From NCBI GenBank assembly GCA_017617525.1, contig JAFZWA010000060.1:112611-176610 (forward strand): 64,000 nt of DNA, written 5' to 3'. Shown here in pieces: positions 25,303 to 34,827 of the stretch. The stretch's first letter is position 1. Every line of letters starts with the position of its first letter. The translations under genes were made by a program, and so were the position numbers. Below the pieces are notes generated by a model. That model worked only from the letters and a program-made list of their open reading frames with translations. It was not told the origin of the DNA and ran no database searches. The stretch comes from Clostridiales bacterium (lineage in GTDB: Bacteria > Bacillota > Clostridia > Saccharofermentanales > Saccharofermentanaceae).

Positions 25303-26508
25303 ATGGCTACACTATGTAAGAATTGTGCGCATGCGCTGGTCTATGATCCGGGGATCAAAAAGCTGCTATGCACCACGTGCGGCAGTACTTTTCAAGCGGA
25401 AGAAGTGGAATCCGGGGCGAAGAACCTTAGGGAAAACGACAGCGCCACGCGATGTAAAGAAACTCACGGAAATAAAGGAGAGATCGAGGAGAAGTTCCTC
25501 GAGAATTACATCTACACATGTTCCGAGTGCGGTGGTGAGATCATCATTCACGGCTCGGAAGTATCGACGAAGTGCATCTACTGCGGAAATCCGAATGTCG
25601 TTTTCTCCCGTGTGTCGAAAGAAAAGACTCCGGACTATATCCTGCCGTTTACCGTAACAAAGGAATACGCTCTCCGAGCCATCCGTTCCAAGATGGCAAG
25701 ATCATATTTTGTTCCGAAGGAGCTCAAGGATTTTCAGCCGGAAGATGTGCGTGGCATCTATCTTCCGTACTGGCTCGTCGATGCAGATTTTGAAGAAGAC
25801 TGTTTGATCGCAAGCAGAGAGTCCAGAGGAAAAACCATTTATACGATCTTTTCTAGAAGAACGGGAGAAATGAAGTTGAAGAAGTTTCCCGTCGATGGCT
25901 GCAAGATCCTTTCCAACGAAAGTGCTGCCCGTCTGGAACCGTTTAATCTCAGTTCCATGATTGATTTCGATGAGGACTATCTTCTGGGGTTCTATTCCAA
26001 TGCTTCAGATATCTCCCACAACGAACTCTATGAGGTTACCACGAAGCGTTGCCGTGAGTTCTTCGAGTATAAAGCGCTGATAGGCGTTCCGGGGAAAGGT
26101 CATAAGATCGTCAGCGAAGAACATGTCACCGCGATCAAGAACAACTATAAGTATGCGATGTTTCCTGTATGGTTTGTTACTTTCGAATACGAAGGAAAGC
26201 ATAATACCATTCTGGTAAACGGACAGACGGGTAAGGTCGTTTGCTGCCTGCCCTGGCTTGGATCGCGCTTCTGGGCAATGGTGCTCGGGAATGGAGCTGT
26301 CGTGGCATTCCTTTCGTTCTTTGTTTTCAAGTTTTTGTTCAAAATGCTGTTTGAATCGGGAATATTCTTTAATACCATTTGTCTTTTTGCAGCCGCGATC
26401 GTTGCGTTTTTCAGCATAGGGATCGGGAAAAAGGGAAAGATCCTAAAGGAACTCGAACTTTCCCAGTCGACCAAGATGTTTAACTTCGTAAAGAAGAGAC
26501 AGGAGTGA
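25303..26508 (+). CDS. Zinc-ribbon membrane protein
   Basis: The 401-residue protein carries two zinc-binding regions, CKNCAHALVY...CTTCGSTF (residues 5-29) and CSECGGEI...CIYCGNPN (about 70-92). A soluble domain follows with the LPYWLVDADFE and YKYAMFPVWFV motifs, then two hydrophobic helices (about 325-370). Similar proteins in Clostridia are often annotated as TFIIB-type zinc-ribbon or DNA-helicase-PriA-like proteins, without functional evidence. The start is the second ATG, 8 bases from AAGGGGG; TATAAT at 25271-25276 may be its -10. The next gene follows by 4 bases. Confidence 0.8.
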   Translation: MATLCKNCAHALVYDPGIKKLLCTTCGSTFQAEEVESGAKNLRENDSATRCKETHGNKGEIEEKFLENYIYTCSECGGEIIIHGSEVSTKCIYCGNPNVVFSRVSKEKTPDYILPFTVTKEYALRAIRSKMARSYFVPKELKDFQPEDVRGIYLPYWLVDADFEEDCLIASRESRGKTIYTIFSRRTGEMKLKKFPVDGCKILSNESAARLEPFNLSSMIDFDEDYLLGFYSNASDISHNELYEVTTKRCREFFEYKALIGVPGKGHKIVSEEHVTAIKNNYKYAMFPVWFVTFEYEGKHNTILVNGQTGKVVCCLPWLGSRFWAMVLGNGAVVAFLSFFVFKFLFKMLFESGIFFNTICLFAAAIVAFFSIGIGKKGKILKELELSQSTKMFNFVKKRQE

Positions 26509-26512
26509 GAAA

Positions 26513-26878
26513 ATGGAGATAATTTTACCTATTCTTTTTTCCATCGGATTCGGATTTGGCGTAGCCTATCTGGTATCGGCGTCGCTCCTTGTCAAAGAAA
26601 ACAGTATCGGGGACGAAAAAGGCGAGATGCGCAACTATTGTTCCGGTGTGTCGTTCACGTATAAACAAGATGGCGCGTCAAGTCCATCCCAGGTCGGGCC
26701 GCTGAAACAACCGACATTCCAACTTGCGCCCCAAGGAACCGCGCCGGTGGAAAAACCGAAGGAATGGACAGACAACAAGTCTCCGGTGATTGAAGATCCG
26801 GCACGTACCTATAAACCGCAGCCGCCACGTAAAAGAGATAATCCGTCGTCTTTTCCGAGATCTTTCCACGATGTATAA
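26513..26878 (+). CDS. Small single-pass membrane protein
   Basis: The 121-residue product has one N-terminal helix (residues 3-26) and a polar Pro/Lys-rich tail ending in basic residues (PPRKRDNPSSF). I do not recognise it. An AGGAG ribosome binding site lies inside the end of the preceding zinc-ribbon gene, so the two are coupled. Confidence 0.7.
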   Translation: MEIILPILFSIGFGFGVAYLVSASLLVKENSIGDEKGEMRNYCSGVSFTYKQDGASSPSQVGPLKQPTFQLAPQGTAPVEKPKEWTDNKSPVIEDPARTYKPQPPRKRDNPSSFPRSFHDV

Positions 26879-26914
26879 TGTAAAGAACAGACGGAGAAGG
26901 AGGGCAATGGGGTC

Positions 26915-28111
26915 ATGCCTTTTCGTATAGTTTCAGGTGACATCACGAAGCTTCATGTCGATGCCATCGTGAACGCGGCGAACACGTCGCTTCTCGGCGG
27001 TGGCGGTGTTGATGGCGCGATCCATCGCGCGGCCGGCCCGCGTCTTCTCGAAGAGTGCAGAACGCTGAACGGCTGCAGGACAGGCGAAGCGAAAGTCACA
27101 CTCGGTTATGATCTTCCCGCAAAATACGTTATCCATACCGTCGGCCCGATCTGGCAGGGCGGTCATCGCGGTGAGGAAGAACTCCTTCGATCTGCTTATA
27201 GAAATTCCCTTCTTATTGCGCGCGAAAAGCACTGTGATTCGGTCGCTTTTCCGATGATCTCCGCCGGCGTGTACGGGTATCCGAAAGAGCAGGCGCTTGA
27301 GGTCGCGGTCAGCACGATTCGCGCGTTTCTGGATGAAGAAGAAAACGATATGGAAGTGCTGCTCGTCATTTTCGACCGCGGCAGTTTCCGATTTGATGTG
27401 CATCTCTATTCCGAGATCTCCGGCTATATCCGAAATACATATGATGAAGAAAAAGACCGCGGCTCGATCCTGGGCGATGTGGCAAAGTCAGTTGCTTTTG
27501 GCGGAGTGACCGGATCTCGCCGTTCGATATTTGCTCGTTCAAAGAAGTCGTCGAGTGACTCGTGTGAAAGAGCAGGTGCTGCGAAAGAAGTATTGGATGA
27601 AGAAGCTGCCGCTCCTCAAGAAGCAGAGATCCTTGAAGCAGTAAGAGTGGAGGAGCAAAGATGCCTGGGCTCGGCGATGGCCGATGCCATGCCGATGGCA
27701 AGTGCCGCGATGCCCGATTTCATGGCAGACGCGGCAACTCCGAACGATCTAAAGGCGGCGCTGGAAAACCTCGACGAAAGCTTTTCACAGTCGCTCCTTC
27801 GCATGATCGACAGCAAGGGCATGAAGGATTCCGAATGTTATAAGAAAGCCAATATCGACAGAAAGCTTTTCTCGAAGATCAGATCCGACATCAATTACCG
27901 TCCGAGCAAACAGACGGTCCTGGCATTTGCCGTCGCGCTCGAACTTGATCTTTCCGAGACGGAAACGTTCCTGAAAAAGGCGGGCTTCGCGCTTTCACAT
28001 TCGAATAAAGCCGATGTCATCGTGGAGTATTTTATCTCCAACAAAAACTACGATATGTACAGTATTAATCAGGCGCTTTTCGCGTTTGATCAGAATCTGC
28101 TCGGCGCTTGA
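26915..28111 (+). CDS. Macro-domain protein with C-terminal helical domain
   Basis: The 398-residue protein has an N-terminal macro domain (residues 1-165): [30 protein letters not shown] with the ADP-ribose-binding Asn and Gly run, then YVIHTVGP and [12 protein letters not shown]. This class hydrolyses O-acetyl-ADP-ribose or removes ADP-ribose from targets. A linker of about 110 residues rich in Ala, Glu and Met leads to a C-terminal domain of about 110 residues. That part ([20 protein letters not shown], then [15 protein letters not shown]) looks like a helix-turn-helix domain of XRE type. The combination suggests that ADP-ribose sensing or turnover is linked to nucleic-acid or protein binding. 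Monocistronic, closed by a terminator. Confidence 0.85.
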   Translation: MPFRIVSGDITKLHVDAIVNAANTSLLGGGGVDGAIHRAAGPRLLEECRTLNGCRTGEAKVTLGYDLPAKYVIHTVGPIWQGGHRGEEELLRSAYRNSLLIAREKHCDSVAFPMISAGVYGYPKEQALEVAVSTIRAFLDEEENDMEVLLVIFDRGSFRFDVHLYSEISGYIRNTYDEEKDRGSILGDVAKSVAFGGVTGSRRSIFARSKKSSSDSCERAGAAKEVLDEEAAAPQEAEILEAVRVEEQRCLGSAMADAMPMASAAMPDFMADAATPNDLKAALENLDESFSQSLLRMIDSKGMKDSECYKKANIDRKLFSKIRSDINYRPSKQTVLAFAVALELDLSETETFLKKAGFALSHSNKADVIVEYFISNKNYDMYSINQALFAFDQNLLGA

Positions 28112-28117
28112 GGAAGC

Positions 28118-28182
28118 GTCCGGCCGGAAAGTCAAATGACGATCGGACGGGCGAAAACCGAAAGGCAAGGCCGGGCATTTTT
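28118..28182 (+). terminator. Terminator-like hairpin between macro gene and glnA
   Basis: GTCCGGCC (28118-28125) pairs with GGCCGGGC (28169-28176) and is followed by ATTTTTA. About 43 bases lie inside, including CGTCCG/CGGACG, an alternative partner for the 5' arm. This arrangement could be a plain terminator of the macro gene or a switchable leader of glnA; I see no known glutamine or nitrogen riboswitch consensus. Confidence 0.5.
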
Positions 28183-28243
28183 ATATGTTTATCAGCGCCG
28201 GGTAGGGGCGCAAAATAATTGAAGTTAGTAGGAGGATAGAAAC

Positions 28244-29674
28244 ATGGGAAGAACTTTGCAGGACATTAAGAAGATGATCGACGAACTCGGCATCCGGATG
28301 ATCGATTTCAAACTCACCGATATCGACGGACGCTGGAGACACCTGGCGATCCCGGCGGAGAGACTTAGCGAGAGCACGATGACACAGGGTATCGGTTTTG
28401 ACGGAAGTAACTATGGTTACGCGCCCGTCGAGAACTCCGACATGGTCTTTATCCCGGTGCTCGATTCCGCGGTCGTTGACCGTTACTGCGAAGTGCCGAC
28501 GCTTTCCATGATCGGTGATGTAAGAGTGATCGCGCTTCCCGAGAACAGACCTTTTGACCAGTACCCGAGAAACGTCGCGATCCGCGCGCTTGAGTACATG
28601 AAGGAAACGGGTGTCGCCGATCAGATGATCATCGGACCGGAGTACGAATTCTATATCTTTGACGATGTCCGTTACACGACAAACTACTATGATATGTCCA
28701 CGAGCATCTACACATCCCAGGCGCATTACGCGTCCGGAAACGAGATGAGCAATAACGGTTTCCAGGTCATGCCGGGCGCGGGCTATCACAACAGCCTTCC
28801 GACCGATATCCGAAATGACATCAGATCCCGCATGTGCCTTGCCATGGCGGATTGGGGCATCGGTGTTAAGTACCACCATCCGGAGGTCGGCGGTTCCGGT
28901 CAGATGGAGATCGAAGTCGAGCTCGGCGATATGCTGAAGCTTGCGGACGACACCATGTCGGCAAAATATGTCATCAAGAACGAAGCGGTCCAGGAAGGAC
29001 TCACGGCGACATTCATGCCGAAGCCTCTGGCAGAAGAAGCGGGGTCCGGTATGCACGTGCACATGCTTCTCTTCAAGGACGGAAAGCCTGTGTTCTACGA
29101 TGAGAACGGATACGCGCAGCTCAGCGAGACGGCGCACTATTTCATGGGCGGACTTCTGAAACACGCGAGATCCATCTGCGCGATCACGAATCCTTCGACG
29201 AATTCCTATAAGCGTTTGATCCCGGGTTTTGAGGCTCCGGTCACGATCGGTTACGCGATGAGTAACCGTTCCGCGGTCATCCGTATTCCGGCCTACGCGA
29301 AAACACCGGACACCAAGCGTTTCGAACTGAGAAATCCGGATGCGACATGTAATCCGTACTATGCGTATGCCGCGATCCTGATGGCAGGACTTGACGGCAT
29401 CAAGAACAAGATCGATCCGCATGCCAATGGCTGGGGTCCTTATGACTGCAATCTTTATACTCTTCCCGAAGAGGAAAAAGCAAAGCTTACCGGACTTCCC
29501 GCGTCTCTTGAAGAAGCGATCCGCGCGCTTGAAGAAGACCACGATTATCTCATGGCCGGAGGCGTATTCCCGGAAAGACTTTTGAAGCAGCTTATCGACA
29601 GAAACAAGAAGTCTGCGTCGAAGATCAGCAAGCTTCCGCACCCGATGGAATTCGCGATGTACTATGACCTGTAA
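28244..29674 (+). CDS. glnA: Glutamine synthetase, type I
   Basis: The 476-residue enzyme makes glutamine from glutamate, ammonia and ATP. The active-site landmarks are present: GFDGSNYGYAPVENSDM near residue 49, EYEFYIFD near 131, HHPEVGGSGQMEIE near 210, GMHVHMLL near 270, NPSTNSYKRLIPGFEAP near 315 and RIPAY near 347. NLYTLPEE near 405 corresponds to the adenylylation loop of class I-beta enzymes. It is preceded by AGGAGG and followed by a terminator, so it is a single-gene unit. Confidence 0.95.
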   Translation: MGRTLQDIKKMIDELGIRMIDFKLTDIDGRWRHLAIPAERLSESTMTQGIGFDGSNYGYAPVENSDMVFIPVLDSAVVDRYCEVPTLSMIGDVRVIALPENRPFDQYPRNVAIRALEYMKETGVADQMIIGPEYEFYIFDDVRYTTNYYDMSTSIYTSQAHYASGNEMSNNGFQVMPGAGYHNSLPTDIRNDIRSRMCLAMADWGIGVKYHHPEVGGSGQMEIEVELGDMLKLADDTMSAKYVIKNEAVQEGLTATFMPKPLAEEAGSGMHVHMLLFKDGKPVFYDENGYAQLSETAHYFMGGLLKHARSICAITNPSTNSYKRLIPGFEAPVTIGYAMSNRSAVIRIPAYAKTPDTKRFELRNPDATCNPYYAYAAILMAGLDGIKNKIDPHANGWGPYDCNLYTLPEEEKAKLTGLPASLEEAIRALEEDHDYLMAGGVFPERLLKQLIDRNKKSASKISKLPHPMEFAMYYDL

Positions 29675-29723
29675 AAAGTCGAAAAGACAGGTGCTTTTCG
29701 AGCAGTGAAAACGTAAAAAACAG

Positions 29724-29754
29724 CGGCCGGTCGTGATATGCGATCGGCCGTTTT
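29724..29754 (+). terminator. Intrinsic terminator of glnA
   Basis: CGGCCGGTCG/CGATCGGCCG stem with a 7-base loop and TTTT. Confidence 0.85.
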
Positions 29755-29858
29755 GCTTTGCCCGAAAATCTTCTTTTGTTCATGACCAAAATGTCATTTA
29801 TTCATGACTCATCATTTTTATAATGTATATGGTAAATGTGCGTGTGGAGGTATACGTT

Positions 29859-32300
29859 ATGAAAAAAACTGCACGAAGAATGTGTGCGTTTATTCTCGCA
29901 GCTGCGATGATGATCCCGCTTACAGCTTGTAAAAAAGGCAAAGGAAAGAATAAGGGTTCTTCCGGTCCGAGACAGGATTATGTTAAGGAAGATGATCCTT
30001 ATTATTCCAGCAAGGAAACCGAACTGAAAGTAGAGATTCCGACGAGGTCCGATAAAGAACTCGAGTATCAGGAGCTCTATAACGCAAGGATCATCGGCGA
30101 TCAGTTGATGTGTGAATACTATGTTTCCTACAAGATGCCGAAAGACATCGAGGACAAGATCTATTCATTCGATTATGAGAATGGAGATTACACGGAGATC
30201 GAGAAGCTCTATGCGGAGTACTATGGTAACGGCATGGTGATCTTCGATCTGGAAGGGAATATTATCAAGCTGATCGAAAGCAACGGTTCGGATGGATTCA
30301 CCAAGGTCGTTCCGAAAAACGGCGGCGGATTCTACGCGACCAGATATCAGTTGATTGATGACAATGAGTGCAGGGCGCAGGTCGAACTCGTAACGGTCGA
30401 TGAAAACTTCGAAGTTACGAACAGTGTTCCTCTCGATGAATCGGTCCAGGATATCGATAAGATCATCGAACTGGACAACGGCAATTTCCTTTTCGTCGGT
30501 TACATGGAGAACTATATCGTCGGAAAAGACGGTAGCGTGATCAACTCCTTTGCTCCGGAAGATTGGGTCTTGAATTACTTCAAGATCGACGGAAAGATCT
30601 ACGCCTGCTTCGAAGAATATAACGAGACCACATACGAAAGCCAGACATATATCCAGCAGATCGATGAAAACACATGCAAATTCGTGGGCGATAAGACCAA
30701 AGTGGACTATGATCTGTGGAACGCGGTTCAGGGCGAAGACGGCATCTACTGCTCAACTTCTGAAGGTGTAAAGAAGCTCGATCTTCTGAAGAATGAGGAA
30801 GAGACGATCCTCGAGTGGAACTGGACGGATGTCAACTATATGGATAGTTTCGGTGAAGATTCGATTTCCGTTATCTCCGAAGACAAGATCCTCCTCACCA
30901 GAATGACTTATGAAGAGGGAACCGGATACGGAAAGACGATCCCGACAACAAGGCTTTTCATGAACGTGCTTACACGTGAAGAGAAAAACCCTCACGCAGG
31001 TAAGAGGATCCTTCAGATCGGAACCCTCGGCGGAGTCACTTCTGAATTCTACGAACAGGTGATCGACTACAATGTTGATCCGAACCATGACGCACGTATC
31101 CAGATGAGGTTTTTCGATAATGAGATCGAATATTCCGGCGATGATTACTTGAAGTCAGTCGGTGAGTTTTCGGATAAGATCTATCTGGAGATGCTTTCCG
31201 GAGACGGCCCGGATATCCTTATGAATTTCTCCTCTTTGTGTCAGTTTGATACAGAAGATGTACTTGTTGACCTGAACACTTATATCGATGGTGATAAGGG
31301 ACTTAACAGAGCCGATTATTTCGATAACATTCTGAATGCTTTCGAATCCTCTGAGAAACTCTACCATATCCCGGTATGTGTCAATATCGACGGATATATC
31401 GGCAATAAAGACCTGATCGGAGAAAGAACAGGCTGGACATACGAAGAGTTCGACCAGATCGCTTCTTCGCTTCCCAAGGATGTTTCCATGATCGAAGAAA
31501 CGGAGTACGCGTCTTTCCTCCAGATGCTTCTTCTCGTGTCCTCGTCTTATTACGTTGACTACGGAACGAAAGAAGTAAAGTTTGAAGGTCCTGATTTCAA
31601 AAAAGCACTTGAGATCTCCAAGAAGTACGGAGTTGAGCATATCACAGATGACGGAATGGACATTGGCATGAGCCACGTCGATATATGGACAGACAGCATG
31701 ATGATGCCGCAGGATGAAGCCGATCCTTTCGAAGAAGGACTTCTGGCATTAAGACGTGTGTACATCTACGGAATCAGAAACTATGTCTCGGAGTATCAGA
31801 CCTTAAAGAAAAAGTCGGTATTTGTCGGCATCCCGTCTCCAAACGGAACAGGTATGACCGCGTCTCCGGTCCTTACGTTCGCGATCTCCGCATCCTCCAA
31901 GTGCAAGGACGAGGCATGGGACTTTATCCGCTTCTTCTTTGAAGAAGATCAGCAGACGAAGTTCTCGATCAATGAGTACTCGATCCCGCTCAATCGAAAA
32001 GCACTTGACGCGAAGATCGATGACGACATCAGATACTATGAGGAAGAGAAGAAGTTTGTCGAGGAGAATAAGGATATGTTTAGTGAGCTTCCGGATGAAT
32101 ATTTCTATGAGATCACTCCGGAGATCAAGGCGGATTTCTTAAAACTCGTTGAAGCTGTTTCCACTTCGGAAAACATGGACCCGGCGATCATGGCGATCAT
32201 CAACGAAGACTCCGCCGCGTACTTTGCGGGACAGAAGAGCGTGGACGATGTCGCGAAGCTGATCCAGAACCGAGCAAGAACCAAGGTCTCTGAGCGCTGA
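29859..32300 (+). CDS. Large solute-binding lipoprotein (family 1) with N-terminal extra domain
   Basis: The 813-residue protein begins with a lipoprotein signal (MKKTARRMCAFILAAAMM, lipobox LTAC, Cys24). Residues about 50-380 are repetitive acidic strands and look like a beta-propeller (repeated FVGYMENYIVGKDG-type blades). The C-terminal half (about 390-813) is a family 1 solute-binding fold: GDGPDILMNFSSL, YHIPVCVNIDGYIGNK, and WDFIRFFFEEDQQTKFS. These proteins deliver sugars to ABC importers, but no permease or ATPase gene is adjacent. The size is about twice that of an ordinary binding protein. The start ATG is 9 bases after GGAGG, and a terminator follows. Confidence 0.88.
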   Translation: MKKTARRMCAFILAAAMMIPLTACKKGKGKNKGSSGPRQDYVKEDDPYYSSKETELKVEIPTRSDKELEYQELYNARIIGDQLMCEYYVSYKMPKDIEDKIYSFDYENGDYTEIEKLYAEYYGNGMVIFDLEGNIIKLIESNGSDGFTKVVPKNGGGFYATRYQLIDDNECRAQVELVTVDENFEVTNSVPLDESVQDIDKIIELDNGNFLFVGYMENYIVGKDGSVINSFAPEDWVLNYFKIDGKIYACFEEYNETTYESQTYIQQIDENTCKFVGDKTKVDYDLWNAVQGEDGIYCSTSEGVKKLDLLKNEEETILEWNWTDVNYMDSFGEDSISVISEDKILLTRMTYEEGTGYGKTIPTTRLFMNVLTREEKNPHAGKRILQIGTLGGVTSEFYEQVIDYNVDPNHDARIQMRFFDNEIEYSGDDYLKSVGEFSDKIYLEMLSGDGPDILMNFSSLCQFDTEDVLVDLNTYIDGDKGLNRADYFDNILNAFESSEKLYHIPVCVNIDGYIGNKDLIGERTGWTYEEFDQIASSLPKDVSMIEETEYASFLQMLLLVSSSYYVDYGTKEVKFEGPDFKKALEISKKYGVEHITDDGMDIGMSHVDIWTDSMMMPQDEADPFEEGLLALRRVYIYGIRNYVSEYQTLKKKSVFVGIPSPNGTGMTASPVLTFAISASSKCKDEAWDFIRFFFEEDQQTKFSINEYSIPLNRKALDAKIDDDIRYYEEEKKFVEENKDMFSELPDEYFYEITPEIKADFLKLVEAVSTSENMDPAIMAIINEDSAAYFAGQKSVDDVAKLIQNRARTKVSER

Positions 32301-32347
32301 TCCTTCTCGAAAAGCACTGTCCGACAGACAGGAAGAGAAACTGAAGA

Positions 32348-32377
32348 AAATGCGGTGGCGGAAACGCTGCCGCATTT
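32348..32377 (+). terminator. Intrinsic terminator
   Basis: AATGCGGTGGCG/CGCTGCCGCATT stem with a GAAA loop and TTTT. Confidence 0.85.
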
Positions 32378-32469
32378 TTGTATGTTTTAGGACAGTTAAT
32401 AGAATGGTCATTTTTCCCTGATAAAATACTATTGATTACTTACGAGAAGATGAGAAAGCGGAGGGGAAC

Positions 32470-34752
32470 GTGAGAAACGCTTTTGCAGTGCTTTTCATAG
32501 GAATGGTCATTGCCTTGGTGGTGTGCGCAAGCGTGGCCAAAAGATCTTATAAGAAGATCGGCGCCACTGTTGCCATGCTGATCAGCATGCTTATTCCTCC
32601 TGTCATCGGAAACCTCATCATCATTCTCTCCACGGAAAAACTTCCCGCCACGATCGGCTGCTATATCTATTTCATCGGCATGGACTGCGTTATGATGGCG
32701 CTCCTGCATTTCACTTTCGAGTACTGCGTAGTGAAGTGGCCCAGTAATTTCCTTCGTTATCTGGTGTATGGCCTCGTTACGCTGGACGTGCTCCAGTATG
32801 CGCTGAACCCGATCTTCGGACACGCATTCGATACCGAAGCGATCATCGTGGACGGAAGAGATTATTACCGTCTGCTCCCGTACCTGGGTCAGACGTATCA
32901 CCGTGTCATCGTCTATGGCATGCTGATCGCGATCGTCGTGATCTTCCTGGTAAAGCTCATCACTTCGGCCCGTGCTTATTCGGAACGCTATGTCGTGATC
33001 TTGATCACGATCCTTTTGACAGCTTGCTGGCAGAGCTACTACATCTTCTCGAGAACACCGGTTGAAAAATCCATGGCCGGCTACGGTATCTTCGGTCTTC
33101 TGATCTTTTACTTCTCACTTTACTATCGGCCGATCACTCTTCTCGACCGACTGCTGGCGAACATGGCTTCGGATCTGCCGGACGCTATCTTCTTCTACGA
33201 TATCTACGGACGCTGCATCTGGGCAAATGATCAGGCGATCGAGCTGGTTCAGCTTCCCGACGATAAATTCGACCGCTCCTCTGAACTCCTTCAGGCGAAG
33301 TTCGGCCAGAAAGAAGATTTCAACGAACCGGAGTGGACCTGCAGAAAAGTCGTCGGAACGGGCGCGGACGCGAAGTACTACGACCAGTCCAAAAGAACCG
33401 TGACCGACGAAAAAGGTCGCGCGACGGGTTTCTTCATCACGATCCGTGATATCACGAAAGAACAGAAACTTCTCCAGAAAGAAAGATATAACGCGACGCA
33501 CGATACGCTGACGGATCTTTATACAAAAGAATATCTCTACGAATGCATCCGTAAAAAACTCGACGAGAATCCGGATACGGAATACATGATCCATTATGTC
33601 GATATCCAGAACTTCAAACTCGTCAACGATGTATACGGAAGTTCCTTCGGCGACAAGACCCTGAAGAGCATTGCGGTCTTCCTGAAAAAACATGTTCCTT
33701 CTGACGGAGTATTCGGAAGGGTCGGCGGCGACACATTCGGTGTTCTCATTCCGAAGAAAGCTTTCAACAAAGAAAAACTGGAAAGCGAATTCCGAGCTTT
33801 CTCCGTCGGCGAAGGCGCGCTGAACCACCACATCGTGATCCACGTCGGTGTCTATGAAGTCGTGGACAGAAGCCTGGAGATCTCATTCATGTTTGACCGC
33901 GCGCTCCTCGCGATGGGCACGATCGATGAAAACTATCAGACACATGTCGCGATCTACGACGAAAAGATCAGAAAGGATGTCCTCTGGGCGCAGCATATTT
34001 CCGCGCAGCTGAAGGAAGCGATCCGGAAGAAACACGTTCTTCCTTATCTTCAGCCGATCGTGGATAAAGAAGGAAAGATCGTGGGCGCGGAAGCTCTCGC
34101 CAGATGGATCCACCCTCAGGACGGCTTCCTGTCGCCGGCGACATTTATCCCTGTATTTGAAAAGAACGGCATGATCATTGAGATCGACCGCCATATGTGG
34201 CGATGCGCCTGCGAGATCCTTGCGGAATGGGAAAAGGAGGGAAGAGACCTCTTTATCTCCGTCAATATCTCACCGAAGGATTTCTACTTCATGGATGTCG
34301 CTTCCGAGCTGAAAGCACTTGTCAAAGAGTATCGGATCGATCCTGCCAAACTGCGTATCGAGATCACGGAAACGACCATGATGACTGATGTCGAAAACAG
34401 GATGAAGGTTCTCGAGGATCTTCGAAAAGACGGATTCATCGTCGAGATGGACGACTTCGGATCGGGTTATTCTTCGCTGAATCTTCTTAAGGACATGCCG
34501 GTCGATGTCCTTAAGATCGACATGCGCTTCCTGACATCCACCGCGGACGACGCCAAGGCCAGAACGATCCTTCAGAACATCATCCAGTTGTCGGATGATC
34601 TCGGAATGTTCTCGTTGACCGAGGGCGTCGAGACAAAGACGCAGCTCGAGATGCTCGCGGATATGGGCTGTAAGCTTTTCCAGGGCTACTATTTCGCAAA
34701 GCCTCTTCCGCTTACGGAATTCGATGACTTCTTCCGAACGGCTTCGGCCTGA
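32470..34752 (+). CDS. 7TM-PAS-GGDEF-EAL cyclic-di-GMP protein
   Basis: The 760-residue protein has about seven N-terminal hydrophobic helices (residues 1-230) and a PAS-like segment (about 235-335, FFYDIYGRCIWAND). A GGDEF domain follows (about 340-500) and a C-terminal EAL domain (about 515-755). The GGDEF signature is GGDTF, so diguanylate cyclase activity is doubtful. The EAL domain keeps its key motifs: GAEALARW, NISPKDF, EITETTMM, DDFGSGYSSLN, KIDMRF, EGVET and QGYYFAKP. I infer a membrane sensor that degrades c-di-GMP, with the GGDEF part regulatory. GTG start after GGAGGGG. A bidirectional terminator separates it from ddl. Confidence 0.92.
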   Translation: MRNAFAVLFIGMVIALVVCASVAKRSYKKIGATVAMLISMLIPPVIGNLIIILSTEKLPATIGCYIYFIGMDCVMMALLHFTFEYCVVKWPSNFLRYLVYGLVTLDVLQYALNPIFGHAFDTEAIIVDGRDYYRLLPYLGQTYHRVIVYGMLIAIVVIFLVKLITSARAYSERYVVILITILLTACWQSYYIFSRTPVEKSMAGYGIFGLLIFYFSLYYRPITLLDRLLANMASDLPDAIFFYDIYGRCIWANDQAIELVQLPDDKFDRSSELLQAKFGQKEDFNEPEWTCRKVVGTGADAKYYDQSKRTVTDEKGRATGFFITIRDITKEQKLLQKERYNATHDTLTDLYTKEYLYECIRKKLDENPDTEYMIHYVDIQNFKLVNDVYGSSFGDKTLKSIAVFLKKHVPSDGVFGRVGGDTFGVLIPKKAFNKEKLESEFRAFSVGEGALNHHIVIHVGVYEVVDRSLEISFMFDRALLAMGTIDENYQTHVAIYDEKIRKDVLWAQHISAQLKEAIRKKHVLPYLQPIVDKEGKIVGAEALARWIHPQDGFLSPATFIPVFEKNGMIIEIDRHMWRCACEILAEWEKEGRDLFISVNISPKDFYFMDVASELKALVKEYRIDPAKLRIEITETTMMTDVENRMKVLEDLRKDGFIVEMDDFGSGYSSLNLLKDMPVDVLKIDMRFLTSTADDAKARTILQNIIQLSDDLGMFSLTEGVETKTQLEMLADMGCKLFQGYYFAKPLPLTEFDDFFRTASA

Positions 34753-34771
34753 TGGTTCTCTACATACATGA

Positions 34772-34804
34772 AAAAAGGGCGTCTTGGGGAGGACGCCCTT
34801 TTGT
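34772..34804. terminator. Bidirectional terminator
   Basis: AAAAGGGCGTC and GACGCCCTTTT arms lie between the convergent EAL gene (+) and ddl (-), with A- and T-runs on both sides. Confidence 0.88.
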
Positions 34805-34827
34805 TTTACTGTTTTACGTTTTACGGA

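Noticed and set aside
28112..28243. Known glutamine or c-di-GMP riboswitch before glnA
   Set aside because: Consensus bases of those families are not present; only a terminator-like hairpin is supported.
28181..29641. 486-codon open frame on the minus strand
   Set aside because: Shadow of glnA; very Arg/His/Val-rich product typical of reversed coding sequence.
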